From JADJVL01 sp046331545 (GTDB taxonomy: Bacteria > Acidobacteriota > Holophagae > Holophagales > Holophagaceae), in assembly GCA_046331545.1 (NCBI GenBank), contig JAXLQR010000002.1:2790001-2854000 (forward strand): a DNA stretch of 64,000 nt. The letters are read 5' to 3'. This document shows, piece by piece, positions 31,443 to 40,745 of this stretch. The notes below the pieces were generated by a model. It was not told where the DNA came from. It searched no databases and worked only from the letters and a program-made list of their open reading frames with translations. Position 1 is the first letter of the stretch. Each line of letters starts with the position of its first letter. A program made the translations under genes and the position numbers.

Positions 31443-32684
31443 GTGGCGCAACTGTGGGTGGACGCATTCTCGGGCCTTTCGGGGGACCTCTGGGTGGGCG
31501 GCTTCCTGGCCCTCGGCGTCCCGGAGCCCGAACTGCGCGCCGTCCTGCGGCGCCTGCCCTTCGACGACCTGGACCTCCGCGTGGAGGCGGTGATGCGCTG
31601 CGGCGTCCAGGGCCTCAAGGCCAGCGTGCTCATCGGCGGCCGGGTGGACGCCGGCGGGCCGCGCCTGGAACTGCCGCAGGGCGCGAAGCGGGCGCTGCGG
31701 CGCCACGTGGTGCCGAAGCCGGGCGCGCACGTCCACGGCCTGCGGTGGGTGGAGGTGGACGCCCTGCTCAGGGACCGTCTGGATCCCCGCATCGCGGAGG
31801 TGGCTCGCGGCGCCTTCCTGAAGCTGGCCCAGGCCGAGGCGCGGGTCCACGGGATGCCCCTCGAGGAGGTCCATTTCCACGAGGTGGGCGTGAAGGACAG
31901 CATCGCCGACGTGGCCCTGGCGGCGTCGGGCTGGGTGCTCCTGGGGGAACCGGCGGTGCATGTCGGCCCCGTCGCCCTGGGGACGGGCCGCACGCCCATG
32001 GCCCACGGCAACTATCCGATCCCCGGCCCCGCCACCCTGAATCTCCTGGACGGCTTCGAACTCGTCCCCGGCGCCGCGCCGGACGGCAAGGAGCTCACCA
32101 CGCCCACCGGCGCCGCGCTCGCGGCGCAGCTCGCGACCTCCAGGCGCGCCCCCCGGCGCTTCATCCCGCGGCGCAGCGCCTTCGCCGCCGGAGGGTGGGA
32201 CTTTCCGGACAGCCCCAACGTCGCGCGTTTCGTGCTGGGCGAGGTGCCCGGCGCGGACCAGGCCCTGCTGCAGGTGGAGACCAACCTCGACGACGCCACG
32301 CCCCAGCAGGTGGCCCACGCCCAGGCGCGGCTGCTGCAGGCCGGCGCCCTGGACGCGTGGGTGACGGCCGCGACCTTCAAGAAGGGCCGCAGCGGCTGGG
32401 TGCTGGGGATGATCGTCGAGCCGTCGAAGACGGAGGCGCTGACCCAGGTCCTCGTGGCGGAGCTGCCCACCCTCGGCCTGCGGATGTGGCCCCTCCAGCG
32501 CCTGGAGGCGGAGCGGGCCTTCATCGCCACGGACGTCGAGGGCCAGGCCGTGGCCGTGAAGGAGGGCCGGTGGCCCGGCACGACCACCCGCCAGCCGGAA
32601 TTCGAGGACGCGGCGCGGGCCGCGAAGGCGCTCGGGAAGCCCCTCCGCGAGGTCCAGGCCTCGGCGAAGCGGAGGAAGGGCTGA
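31443..32684 (+). CDS. larC: Nickel-pincer cofactor nickel insertase LarC
   Basis: A 413-residue LarC, which inserts nickel into the pyridinium bis-thiocarboxylate mononucleotide cofactor of LarA racemases using CTP. Motifs: DAFSGLSGDL near the N-terminus, EEVHFHEVGVKDSIADV, GRTPMAHGNYPIPGPAT, and TTPTGAAL. The C-terminal LarC2 part (LQVETNLDDATPQQV, KKGRSGWVLGMIV) is in the same frame, so no programmed frameshift is needed, unlike in Lactiplantibacillus. GTG start. larB, larE and larA are not in the window. It overlaps the next gene by one base. Confidence 0.92.
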   Translation: MAQLWVDAFSGLSGDLWVGGFLALGVPEPELRAVLRRLPFDDLDLRVEAVMRCGVQGLKASVLIGGRVDAGGPRLELPQGAKRALRRHVVPKPGAHVHGLRWVEVDALLRDRLDPRIAEVARGAFLKLAQAEARVHGMPLEEVHFHEVGVKDSIADVALAASGWVLLGEPAVHVGPVALGTGRTPMAHGNYPIPGPATLNLLDGFELVPGAAPDGKELTTPTGAALAAQLATSRRAPRRFIPRRSAFAAGGWDFPDSPNVARFVLGEVPGADQALLQVETNLDDATPQQVAHAQARLLQAGALDAWVTAATFKKGRSGWVLGMIVEPSKTEALTQVLVAELPTLGLRMWPLQRLEAERAFIATDVEGQAVAVKEGRWPGTTTRQPEFEDAARAAKALGKPLREVQASAKRRKG

Positions 32685-34651
32685 TGCTCCCGGATGCCCT
32701 GCGCTTCGAGGGCCGCGTGCTCTTCCTCAGCGAGGACCCGGACAAGGTGGCCCGCCAGCTCCAGGGCGAGGACCTGGACCTCGAGGAGGCCCAGCCCCTG
32801 CGCGCCCAGATCAGCACCGACGAGATCACGCCCGCCTTCATCTGCTACCACTTCGACGAGAAGCTGGGCGACTTCCCCTACCTCGGGCTGAAGTGCGGCG
32901 ACGCCTTCCCCTGCCGGGAGGGGCTCGTGAAGGCCGGCGGCTTCGCCGTCTCCGTCTCCGGGGCCCGGCGCGGCAAGGGCAGCAGCCGGGAGGCCTCCCC
33001 CTACGCGGAGCTGTGCGCCGGCATCCGGCTCGTCATCGCCGAGAGCTTCGAGCGCATCTACCGCCAGAACTGCCAGAACCTGGGCCTCCTCACGAGCACC
33101 GACTTCGGGCTGATCGAGCGGATCCGCCAGGGCGAGGCGATCCCGCTTCCCGAGTTCAACGAAGGGTTGGACCTCATCACGGCCGAGATCGTCCGCCGCG
33201 GCGGCCTTTTCGCCTTCAACGCCGCGCGCCTCGGGGGCGAGGTCGACGTGCCCGTGCCCGCCCACGCGCCCGGTTCGATGACCCTGGCGGAGAAGATCCT
33301 CGCGCGCCACGCCGTGGTGGACGCGAAGGCGGGCCGCGTGGGTCTCAGCTGCGTGCGTCCCGGGGACGGCCTCTTCGTGAAGGCGGACTGGCGCTTCTCC
33401 CACGAGTACGTCACGCCCATGGCCGCGAGCTTCCTGGAGCAGGCCCTGGGCGACGTGCCGCTGCGGGAGCCCGCCTCCATCCTCGCCTTCCGGGACCACC
33501 TGACCTTTCTGCACCACAGCATGGCCGCCGAGCACCGCGCCCAGGGCCTGCTGGAGGTCGCCCGGCGGCTGAAGGACGTCCAGGAGGCCTTCTGCGCGAA
33601 GCACGGCATCCGGCTGCACGGGGAGCTCGCGGGCGGCGACGGCAGCGAAGGCATCTGCCACAGCCTCATGGCCGAGCGCTACGCCCTGCCCGGACAAGTG
33701 GTGGCGGGCACCGACAGCCACACGCCCCACGCCGGGGCCCTGGGCTGCCTGGCCTTCGGCGTGGGCACCACGGACATCGCCAACGCCTGGATCACCGGCG
33801 ACGTGCGCGTCACGGTGCCGCCCACGGTCCGCGTCGTGCTCGACGGCGCCCTGCGTCCCGGCGTCTCGGCCAAGGACGTGGTGCTGCACCTCCTGGCCCA
33901 GCCCTTCATCCGCGAGGGCCGGGCCATCGGCCACGTGATCGAGTACCAGGGCGAGGCGCTCCGGACCTTGGATACCGACGAGCGGGCGACGCTCACCAAC
34001 ATGGCCGCCGAGATCGGCGGCTTCACGGGCCTCGTGGCGCCGGACGAGGAGACCGTCCGTTTCGTGAAGGCGCGGCGCGGGGTGGACGTGGCGATCGAGG
34101 CGTGGATGCGCTCCGACGAGGACGCGGACTTCGCCCACACGATCCGCGTGGACTGCGCGGCACTGGGGCCGATGCTGGCGCGCCCCGGCGATCCCGGGAA
34201 CGGCGTGGCCCTCGCCGATCTGGAGGGCGAGGTCCGCATCGACATCGCCTACCTGGGCAGCTGCACCGGCGGCAAGCGGGAGGACCTGCGGCGGGCCTAT
34301 GAGGTCGTGAAGGCCGCCGCCGCCGGGGGCCGGCGCGTCCCCGGGCACGTCCAGTTCTTCGTCCAGTGCGGCAGCGAGGACGTGCGGCGCTTCGCGAAGG
34401 AGCATGGCTGGATCGAGGCCTTCGAGGCCGTGGGCGCCACCGTGCTGGGCAGCTCCTGCGGCGCCTGCATCAACGCCGGTCCCGGCGTGAGCGCGTCGAA
34501 GGACCAGGTGACCATCAGCGCCATCAACCGCAACTTCCCCGGCCGCAGCGGGCCCGGACAGGTCTGGCTGGCGAGTCCGGCCACCGTGGCGGCCAGCGCG
34601 CTGGCGGGACGGATCCGCGGGGCGGAGGCTGCTACTCCAGCCAGCGCATGA
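32684..34651 (+). CDS. Aconitase-superfamily hydro-lyase with N-terminal swivel domain fused to the catalytic core
   Basis: A 655-residue single-chain enzyme. Residues about 1-200 form a LeuD-like swivel domain (SVSGARRGKGSSREASPYAE keeps the Ser-Ser-Arg-Glu motif). Residues about 205-645 are a LeuC-like core (TLAEKILARHA, GTDSHTPHAGALGCLAFGVG). Iron-sulfur cysteines appear in GSCTGGKRED and SSCGACINAG. The order swivel-core is the reverse of AcnA and, unlike AcnB, there is no HEAT-like N-terminal domain. Overlap with larC (TGATG) implies co-translation. It is a 2-hydroxyacid hydro-lyase of unknown substrate. Start ATG 32684. Confidence 0.82.
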   Translation: MLPDALRFEGRVLFLSEDPDKVARQLQGEDLDLEEAQPLRAQISTDEITPAFICYHFDEKLGDFPYLGLKCGDAFPCREGLVKAGGFAVSVSGARRGKGSSREASPYAELCAGIRLVIAESFERIYRQNCQNLGLLTSTDFGLIERIRQGEAIPLPEFNEGLDLITAEIVRRGGLFAFNAARLGGEVDVPVPAHAPGSMTLAEKILARHAVVDAKAGRVGLSCVRPGDGLFVKADWRFSHEYVTPMAASFLEQALGDVPLREPASILAFRDHLTFLHHSMAAEHRAQGLLEVARRLKDVQEAFCAKHGIRLHGELAGGDGSEGICHSLMAERYALPGQVVAGTDSHTPHAGALGCLAFGVGTTDIANAWITGDVRVTVPPTVRVVLDGALRPGVSAKDVVLHLLAQPFIREGRAIGHVIEYQGEALRTLDTDERATLTNMAAEIGGFTGLVAPDEETVRFVKARRGVDVAIEAWMRSDEDADFAHTIRVDCAALGPMLARPGDPGNGVALADLEGEVRIDIAYLGSCTGGKREDLRRAYEVVKAAAAGGRRVPGHVQFFVQCGSEDVRRFAKEHGWIEAFEAVGATVLGSSCGACINAGPGVSASKDQVTISAINRNFPGRSGPGQVWLASPATVAASALAGRIRGAEAATPASA

Positions 34652-36053
34652 ACCGGAAGGCCAGCTTCGCGAGCCATCCTTCGTAGGGCGGCTTCGTGAA
34701 GCCGATGGGGTCGTACCAGCCGGCCTCCAGCACGGCGCGTTGGTGGCTGAAGACGCGGAAGCCGTGCTCGCCGTGGTAGGCGCCCAGGCCGCTGGGGCCG
34801 CGCCCGCCGAAGGGCAAGGCGGGATTGCCGAGGTGCAGGACGGTGTGGTTGACCGCCGAGCCGCCGGCGCGGGTGTCGCGAAGCCAGGCCTCGGCCTCCG
34901 CCCCGCTTCCGGTGAAGACGTAGCTGGCCAGGGGCTCGTCCAGGCCGCGGAGGATAGCCAGGGCCTCGGCATGGTCCTTGTAGGCGATCACCGGCAGGGG
35001 CGGGCCGAAGATCTCCTCCCGCATGAGCGGGCTGTCCAGGGGCACGGCGCGCACCACCGCGGGCGCCATGCGCAGCCGGGCCTCGTCCACCTCGCCGCCG
35101 AAGACCCGCTCGCCGCCCCCCTTGGCCAGCAGGGCCTGCTGCCGCTCGAAGGCCGGGCGGTCGATGAGCTTCCCGTAGCCCGCGCTGGCCAGGGGGTCCG
35201 CGCCGAAGAGCGCCTCGACTTCGGCTCGCAGGCGCTCCAGGAAGGGCCGCTCGAGGGCTTCGGGCACGAGCACGTAGTCCGGCGCCACGCAGGTCTGGCC
35301 GGCGTTGATCCACTTGCCCCAGGCGATGCGCTTCGCGGCGAGGTCCAGGTCCGCGCCCTCCGTGACCAGGGCCGGGCTCTTGCCGCCCAGCTCCAGGGTC
35401 ACCGCGGAGAGGTGCTTCGCGGCGGCCGCCATCACGAGGCGGCCGATGCGGGTGGAGCCCGTGAAGAACAGGTGGTCGAAGGGCAGGTCCAGGAGGGCCT
35501 GGGCCACCTCCGGGCCGCCGGTGAAGACCGCCACCTCTTCCTTCGGGAAGGCCGTCCCCAGCATCTCGGCGAGGACCCGCTCGGTGGCGGGGGCCTTCTC
35601 CGAGGGCTTGAGGATGATGGTGTTCCCGGCGGCGAGGGCGCCGATGAGGGGCACCAGGGTGAGGAAGACCGGGTAGTTCCAGGGCGCGAGGATCAGCACC
35701 CGGCCCCGGGGCTCGAAGCGGACGCGGCTGCGGGTGCCCAGCAGCAGCAGGGGCGTGCCCACGCGCCGGGGCTTCATCCAGCGGCCCACCTTCCGCAGGG
35801 CCAGGTTCAACTCCATCCAGGTCGTGTGGAGCTCCGTGAGGTGGGCCTCCTCGGCGCACTTCCCGAGGTCCTCCGCGAGGGCGCGGAGCAGGGCCGGGCG
35901 CGCGGCCTCCATGGCCTCCTTGAGGCGCCGCAGCCGGGCCCGCCGGGCGGCGGGATCCTCCGCCGAGTGGACCCACCGCCGGGTCGACTGCGCCTCGAAG
36001 GTCGCGCGGATCTCCTCCAGCAGGGCGGGGGGGCAGCCTTCCGGGTTCGCCAT
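34632..36053 (-). CDS. Aldehyde dehydrogenase (fatty-aldehyde type)
   Basis: A 473-residue NAD(P)-dependent aldehyde dehydrogenase of the class 3/fatty-aldehyde group, which lacks the long N-terminal extension of class 1/2 enzymes. Catalytic Cys lies in INAGQTCVAPDYV and the general-base Glu in TLELGGKSP. LILAPWNYPVFLTLVPLIGALAAGNT and FTGSTRIGR are the cofactor-binding motifs. The EEIFGPPLPVI segment is typical. The C-terminus (residues about 440-473) is basic and hydrophobic and could anchor it to the membrane. Its end overlaps the hydro-lyase end by 20 nt. TATCCT 7 nt before the ATG suggests a leaderless transcript. Confidence 0.9.
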   Translation of the reverse strand: MANPEGCPPALLEEIRATFEAQSTRRWVHSAEDPAARRARLRRLKEAMEAARPALLRALAEDLGKCAEEAHLTELHTTWMELNLALRKVGRWMKPRRVGTPLLLLGTRSRVRFEPRGRVLILAPWNYPVFLTLVPLIGALAAGNTIILKPSEKAPATERVLAEMLGTAFPKEEVAVFTGGPEVAQALLDLPFDHLFFTGSTRIGRLVMAAAAKHLSAVTLELGGKSPALVTEGADLDLAAKRIAWGKWINAGQTCVAPDYVLVPEALERPFLERLRAEVEALFGADPLASAGYGKLIDRPAFERQQALLAKGGGERVFGGEVDEARLRMAPAVVRAVPLDSPLMREEIFGPPLPVIAYKDHAEALAILRGLDEPLASYVFTGSGAEAEAWLRDTRAGGSAVNHTVLHLGNPALPFGGRGPSGLGAYHGEHGFRVFSHQRAVLEAGWYDPIGFTKPPYEGWLAKLAFRFMRWLE

Positions 36054-36060
36054 GGCTACC

Positions 36061-36066
36061 AGGATA
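36061..36066 (-). promoter_or_regulatory. -10-like box for leaderless aldehyde dehydrogenase
   Basis: TATCCT on the minus strand lies 7 nt before the ATG at 36053; no Shine-Dalgarno is present. Confidence 0.45.
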
Positions 36067-36169
36067 GGGTCCCGGCGCCGAGGCCGGGCCGGGGATTCAT
36101 CCAACGCGCCATGGCGGGAAGCCCGCCCCTCTGACACAGTAGAGGCACTTCAACCCAGGACGCGCCGCC

Positions 36170-37711
36170 ATGATGATCCCCCAGCTGCTGCTCCGGAAGC
36201 TCTACACCTACGGGTCCCTGCGCAACACGGCCGAGGGGCTGGAGTTCAGCCTGAAGAACCGGCTCAACGACGTGACCCTCACCCGGGTGGTGAAGGTGCG
36301 CCTGGATGCCATGGACATCCCGGCTTCGGAGCTCCAGATCGACGTCGGCGACGGGAAGTGGATCCCCGCCACCGCCATCACCGAGGGGCGGCCGGAGACA
36401 CTCCCCCTGAAGGCCGTGGCCTTTCTCCGCGCCCCGGGCAAGCAGGCCGGCGAGGGCATGCACAAGCTGGAGATCACGCTCGAGGTGAAGGGCATGGGCC
36501 AGCTCACCATCAAGGTGGAGGACAACCCCGCCAAGTCCGCGCCCCCGGCGGTGACCGTGCCCCTGGACAAGGAGGACAACTACTCCCCCGAGATCGTCGC
36601 CGCGCGCCAGAAGTTCATCGAGGAGTACAGCAAGGTGCAGCTCAGGCACCTCAACAAGTACTCCTTCGACCCGGCCGTGACGAAGGGCAACATCGAGAAC
36701 TTCACCGGCGTCGCCCAGGTGCCCCTGGGCTTCGCGGGGCCCCTGCGGGTGAACGGCGAGCACGCCAACGGCGAGTTCATCATCCCCCTCGCCACGGCGG
36801 AGGGCACGCTGGTGGCCTCCTACAACCGCGGCATGAAGGTGCTGAACCTGAGCGGCGGCGTGACGACGACGGTCCAGGGCGACCACATGCAGCGCGCGCC
36901 GGTCTTCATCTTCGACAGCGCCCGGGAGGCCCGGGAGTTCCGCAAGTGGGTCCACGCCCACATCGACGACCTGCGGCGGGAGGCCGAGGCCACCACCCGC
37001 AGCGGCAAGCTGGACTACTTCGACAGCTTCCTGGCCAGCAAGTTCTGCTACCTCCGCTTCAACTTCACCACCGGCGACGCCGCGGGCCAGAACATGGTGG
37101 GCCGGGCGACCTACGCCGCCTGCAGCTGGATCCTCGAGCACAACAAGACCATCCGGCGCTTCTTCCTGGAATCCAACATGGCCACGGACAAGAAGGCCTC
37201 CCAGGTGAACGTCATGCGCACCCGCGGCAAGCGGGTCACCGCCGAGTGCACCGTCAAGCGCGACGTGCTCATGAACGTCATGCGCGTGGAGCCCGAGAGC
37301 CTGGCCTACCACTGGGGCGTCTCCAACGTGGGCTCCATCCTCTCCGGCGCGAACAACAACGGCGCCCACTCCCCCAACGGCATCACCGCCATGTTCATCG
37401 CCACCGGCCAGGACGTGGCCAACGTCTCGGAAGGCACCTCGGCCATCCTCTACACGGAACTGACGCCCGAGAAGGACCTCTACATGAGCATCACGATCCC
37501 TTCCCTCATCGTCGCCACCCACGGCGGCGGGACGGGCCTGCCCACCCAGCGGGAGTGCCTCGAGATCCTGGGCTGCTTCGGCGCGGGGAAGGTGAAGAAG
37601 CTGGCGGAGATCGTCGCCGGCGTGGTGCTGGCCGGCGAGCTGAGCCTGGGCGCCGCCATCTCGAGCCTGGAGTGGGTCTCCTCCCACGAGGAATATGGCC
37701 GCAACCGCTGA
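36170..37711 (+). CDS. Hydroxymethylglutaryl-CoA reductase with N-terminal extension
   Basis: A 513-residue HMG-CoA reductase, converting HMG-CoA to mevalonate. The catalytic part starts near residue 130. ENFTGVAQVPLGFAGPL and ATAEGTLVASYNRGMK hold the catalytic Glu, TTGDAAGQNM binds cofactor, SNMATDKKASQVN holds the Lys, and NGITAMFIATGQDVANVSE holds the Asp; a histidine in SSHEEYGRN near the C-terminus may be the catalytic base. Residues 1-125 are a beta-rich extension (KVRLDAMDIPASELQIDVGDG) I do not recognise; it is not a membrane domain. First gene of a three-gene operon with ubiB-like and WS/DGAT genes. No other mevalonate gene is in the window. Confidence 0.9.
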   Translation: MMIPQLLLRKLYTYGSLRNTAEGLEFSLKNRLNDVTLTRVVKVRLDAMDIPASELQIDVGDGKWIPATAITEGRPETLPLKAVAFLRAPGKQAGEGMHKLEITLEVKGMGQLTIKVEDNPAKSAPPAVTVPLDKEDNYSPEIVAARQKFIEEYSKVQLRHLNKYSFDPAVTKGNIENFTGVAQVPLGFAGPLRVNGEHANGEFIIPLATAEGTLVASYNRGMKVLNLSGGVTTTVQGDHMQRAPVFIFDSAREAREFRKWVHAHIDDLRREAEATTRSGKLDYFDSFLASKFCYLRFNFTTGDAAGQNMVGRATYAACSWILEHNKTIRRFFLESNMATDKKASQVNVMRTRGKRVTAECTVKRDVLMNVMRVEPESLAYHWGVSNVGSILSGANNNGAHSPNGITAMFIATGQDVANVSEGTSAILYTELTPEKDLYMSITIPSLIVATHGGGTGLPTQRECLEILGCFGAGKVKKLAEIVAGVVLAGELSLGAAISSLEWVSSHEEYGRNR

Positions 37712-39407
37712 AGAAGCCCTGGAGGCCCGGGGCGCGTCGGCCCCGGCGGACCCGGAGGCCCTGCTCCGGGAGAGGGGCTTCGAGATCCTCAAGGTGGGCC
37801 GCCCGGAAGGGCTGGTGCGCCGCTTCTTCACCACGGCGCGGCACTTCACGGGCCTGCTCTTCGGCGGCCTCCTGGCCCTGCGCCGCCAGCGCAACGAAGA
37901 GAACGCACCCGGGCTCCTCAAGCGTCTCGGACTCTGGTGGGTCACCCTCCCCGCGCGGCTGCTCGTCGCCCGGGACCTGCGCAACGAGCCCTTCCCGGTG
38001 CAGCTGCGGCGCCGCCTGGAGCGGCTGGGCCCCACCTACATCAAGCTCGGCCAGATCCTCAGCCTGCGGGAGGACCTGCTGCCCAAGAGCGTCACGAGCG
38101 AGCTGAAGCACCTCCTCAACCGCCTCCCGGTGGTGCCGCTGCCGGTGCTGGCGAAGATCATCGAGGGGGACCTGAAGCAGCCCGTGGACGAGGTGTTCCT
38201 CGCCATCGACCCGATTCCCCTGGGCTCCGCCTCCATCGGGCAGACCCACAAGGCCACGACGAAGGACGGGGACCGGGTGATCCTCAAGGTGGTCAAGCCG
38301 GGCATCCGCAAGACCCTGGAGCGGGACGCCAGGCTCCTGCGCATGTTCGGCAGCCTGGCCCAGCTCTTCATCCCGCGCTACCAGCCCCGGCAGGTGATCC
38401 ACGAATTCGTGGCCTACACCCTGCGGGAGGTGGACCTGCGCCTGGAGGCCGACAACGCCGAGACCTTCTCGGCGAACTTCACCGACGTGCCGGACGTGGT
38501 CTTCCCGAGGATCTACCGCGCCTACAGCGGCAGGAACGTGCTCTGCATGGAGTTCTTCGACGGCATCGCCCCGGACAGGCCCGAGGCCCAGGAGCTGCCG
38601 GAGGAGCAGCGGCGGCACCTCACGGACCTGGGCGCCATGTCCATCATCCGCATGCTCTACCGGGACGGCTTCTTCCACGCGGACCTGCACCCGGGCAACC
38701 TCATCATCCTGCCGGGCCCCAAGGTGGGCTTCATCGACCTGGGCATGGTGGGGCGCCTGGACGAGGACCTGCGCCGGGCGCTCCTCTACTACTACTTCGC
38801 CCTGGTGATGGGGGACGGCGAGAACGCGGCCCGCTACCTCACCGCCATAGCGCGGCCCGGCGACGGGGCGAACCCCAACGGATTCCGCCGGGACGCCACC
38901 GAGATCGCCAACCGCTGGAAGCGGTCTTCCAACTTCGACGAATTCAGCCTGGGCCAGCTCATCCTGGAGTCCCTGTCCAAGGGCGCCGAGCACGGCATGT
39001 ACTTCCCGGTGGAGATGGTGCTGATGGTGAAGGCCCTGGTCACCTTCGAGGGGGTGGGCAACGTGCTGCTGCCGGGCTTCGACGTGGCGGAGGTGAGCAA
39101 GAAGCACATCCGCACCCTCTTCATCCACCAGTTCAGCCCGATGCGCTTCCTCACCGAGGGCATGCGGGGCGTGCCGGACCTGGTGGACGCCATGGCCAAG
39201 ATGCCCCTGCTGGTGACCGACGGCCTGAAGGTGCTGGAGCGGCTGTCGCGGCAGCCGAGCGAGAACCCGCTCTCGGGCCTGCGGGGCACGCTGATCGCCG
39301 GCTCCTGCCTGGTGGCGGCGGCGGTGTCCATGGGCTTCAAGGCCCCATGGCCCGTCTGGTCGGCGCTCTTCCTCATCGCCTTCCTCCTCGCCGTGCGGAA
39401 GAAGTGA
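37695..39407 (+). CDS. UbiB/ABC1 family atypical kinase
   Basis: A 570-residue member of the UbiB/ADCK family. The family KxGQ motif appears as TYIKLGQILSLRED, the nucleotide loop as PLGSASIGQTHKA, the catalytic loop as GFFHADLHPGNLII, and the metal motif as FIDLGMVGRL. Two hydrophobic helices lie at the C-terminus (LIAGSCLVAAAVSMGF, PVWSALFLIAFLLAV). The family has ATPase/lipid-kinase-like activity and supports isoprenoid-lipid biosynthesis or extraction. It overlaps HMG-CoA reductase by 17 nt. Confidence 0.9.
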   Translation: MAATAEEALEARGASAPADPEALLRERGFEILKVGRPEGLVRRFFTTARHFTGLLFGGLLALRRQRNEENAPGLLKRLGLWWVTLPARLLVARDLRNEPFPVQLRRRLERLGPTYIKLGQILSLREDLLPKSVTSELKHLLNRLPVVPLPVLAKIIEGDLKQPVDEVFLAIDPIPLGSASIGQTHKATTKDGDRVILKVVKPGIRKTLERDARLLRMFGSLAQLFIPRYQPRQVIHEFVAYTLREVDLRLEADNAETFSANFTDVPDVVFPRIYRAYSGRNVLCMEFFDGIAPDRPEAQELPEEQRRHLTDLGAMSIIRMLYRDGFFHADLHPGNLIILPGPKVGFIDLGMVGRLDEDLRRALLYYYFALVMGDGENAARYLTAIARPGDGANPNGFRRDATEIANRWKRSSNFDEFSLGQLILESLSKGAEHGMYFPVEMVLMVKALVTFEGVGNVLLPGFDVAEVSKKHIRTLFIHQFSPMRFLTEGMRGVPDLVDAMAKMPLLVTDGLKVLERLSRQPSENPLSGLRGTLIAGSCLVAAAVSMGFKAPWPVWSALFLIAFLLAVRKK

Positions 39408-39409
39408 CC

Positions 39410-40699
39410 ATGCGGACCCGGGTCAGTTCCAGCGACGCCATCTGGCTCCAGGAGACGCCGGAGAACCTGATGGTCATCAACGCGGTCCTGATCCTCGACC
39501 GCATGGATCTCGCCACCTTCCGGGACACCTTCCATGCACGGCTGCTGAAGGATGACCCCGCGGGGCGCCTCACGCGGCTGCGGTCGCGGATCGTCGGCAA
39601 GGGCGCCGCCGCCCACTGGGAGGTGGATCCGGACTTCTCGGTGGAACGGCAGATCTTCGCCCCCGAGGGGGAGGAGCCCACCACCCTGGACGCCCTCCAG
39701 GCCTTCGTCGGGCGGGAGGCCTCGCGCCCGCTGCCCGCCGACCGCCCGCCCTGGCAGTTCCAGCTGGTGGAGCACTTCGAGGGGGACGCGAGCGCCCTCG
39801 TGGTCCGCATCCACCACAGCATCGCCGACGGCATGGCCCTGGTCTCCCTCATGTTCAACCTCATGGATCCCCTGGGGCCGGATCCCGGGGGCCGCAGCCT
39901 CCACCTCCGGCCCAGCGGCGGCAGCAAGGTGGGCGCCGGCCTGGGCGCGGCGCTGCGCATCGGCCTGGGGGCGCCGGGAGTGCTCCTGAGCCGCCTCCTC
40001 TGGCGCGCGGACCGGCACGCCCTGCACGGCCCGAAGCTGTCGGGTCGCAAGCAGGTGGCCTGGACGGCGCCGCTGGACCTGCACGTCATCAAGGCCGCCA
40101 AGGACCGGCTCGGGGCCACGGTGAACGACGTGCTGATGGCGGCCGTCTCCGGGGCGCTCACCCGCCACCTCGCCCCCAGCCTGGGCGAAGCCTTGAAGGA
40201 CCTCCGGGTCTCCATGCCGGTGAACGTGCGGCCCCTCCACGAGCCGCTGGTGCTGGACAACCGCTTCGCGGCGGTGCCGCTACGCATCCCGGCGGGCCTG
40301 ATGAGCCTGGAGCGGCGCATCGAGCTCGTGAAGGTGACCATGGACGGCCTCAAGCGCTCCGCGGCGCCGGTGGTGGTCTTCGGGCTCCAGAAGGCGCTGC
40401 TGGCCTTCCTGCCGGACGCGGCCAGCCGGGGCCTGATCGACTTCCTGGCCAACAAGTGCACGGCGGTGGTGACCAACGTGCCGGGCCCCCAGCAGGACAT
40501 CAGCCTGGCGGGGCGGAAGGTGTGCGGGATGCTCTTCTGGGTGCCCCAGCGCGCCGACATCGGGATCGGCATCTCCATCCTCAGCTTCGCGGGGAAGGTG
40601 CAGGTGGGCGTGATGGCGGACGCGAACCTGATGGAAGACCCGCACCACCTGGTGCATGCCTTCGAGGCGGAGTTCGAGGCGCTGAAGCAGCTCGCGTGA
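39410..40699 (+). CDS. WS/DGAT family acyltransferase
   Basis: A 429-residue wax ester synthase/diacylglycerol acyltransferase family protein. The catalytic HHxxxDG motif is intact in RIHHSIADGMAL, with the PLPADRPPWQFQLVE stretch before it and the VPGPQQDISLAGR motif of the C-terminal domain. It joins an acyl-CoA to a long-chain alcohol or diacylglycerol. Start ATG 39410 lies 2 nt after the ubiB-like stop. Association with HMG-CoA reductase suggests an isoprenoid alcohol acceptor is possible; this is inference. Confidence 0.88.
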   Translation: MRTRVSSSDAIWLQETPENLMVINAVLILDRMDLATFRDTFHARLLKDDPAGRLTRLRSRIVGKGAAAHWEVDPDFSVERQIFAPEGEEPTTLDALQAFVGREASRPLPADRPPWQFQLVEHFEGDASALVVRIHHSIADGMALVSLMFNLMDPLGPDPGGRSLHLRPSGGSKVGAGLGAALRIGLGAPGVLLSRLLWRADRHALHGPKLSGRKQVAWTAPLDLHVIKAAKDRLGATVNDVLMAAVSGALTRHLAPSLGEALKDLRVSMPVNVRPLHEPLVLDNRFAAVPLRIPAGLMSLERRIELVKVTMDGLKRSAAPVVVFGLQKALLAFLPDAASRGLIDFLANKCTAVVTNVPGPQQDISLAGRKVCGMLFWVPQRADIGIGISILSFAGKVQVGVMADANLMEDPHHLVHAFEAEFEALKQLA

Positions 40700-40745
40700 G
40701 TCCCCCCACACCCCGTCCCGGCTGTTGAGGCAGACTGGGCGGACG

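Noticed and set aside
32684..34651. Calling the fused hydro-lyase AcnB
   Set aside because: It lacks the HEAT-like N-terminal domain and is about 200 residues short; substrate left open.
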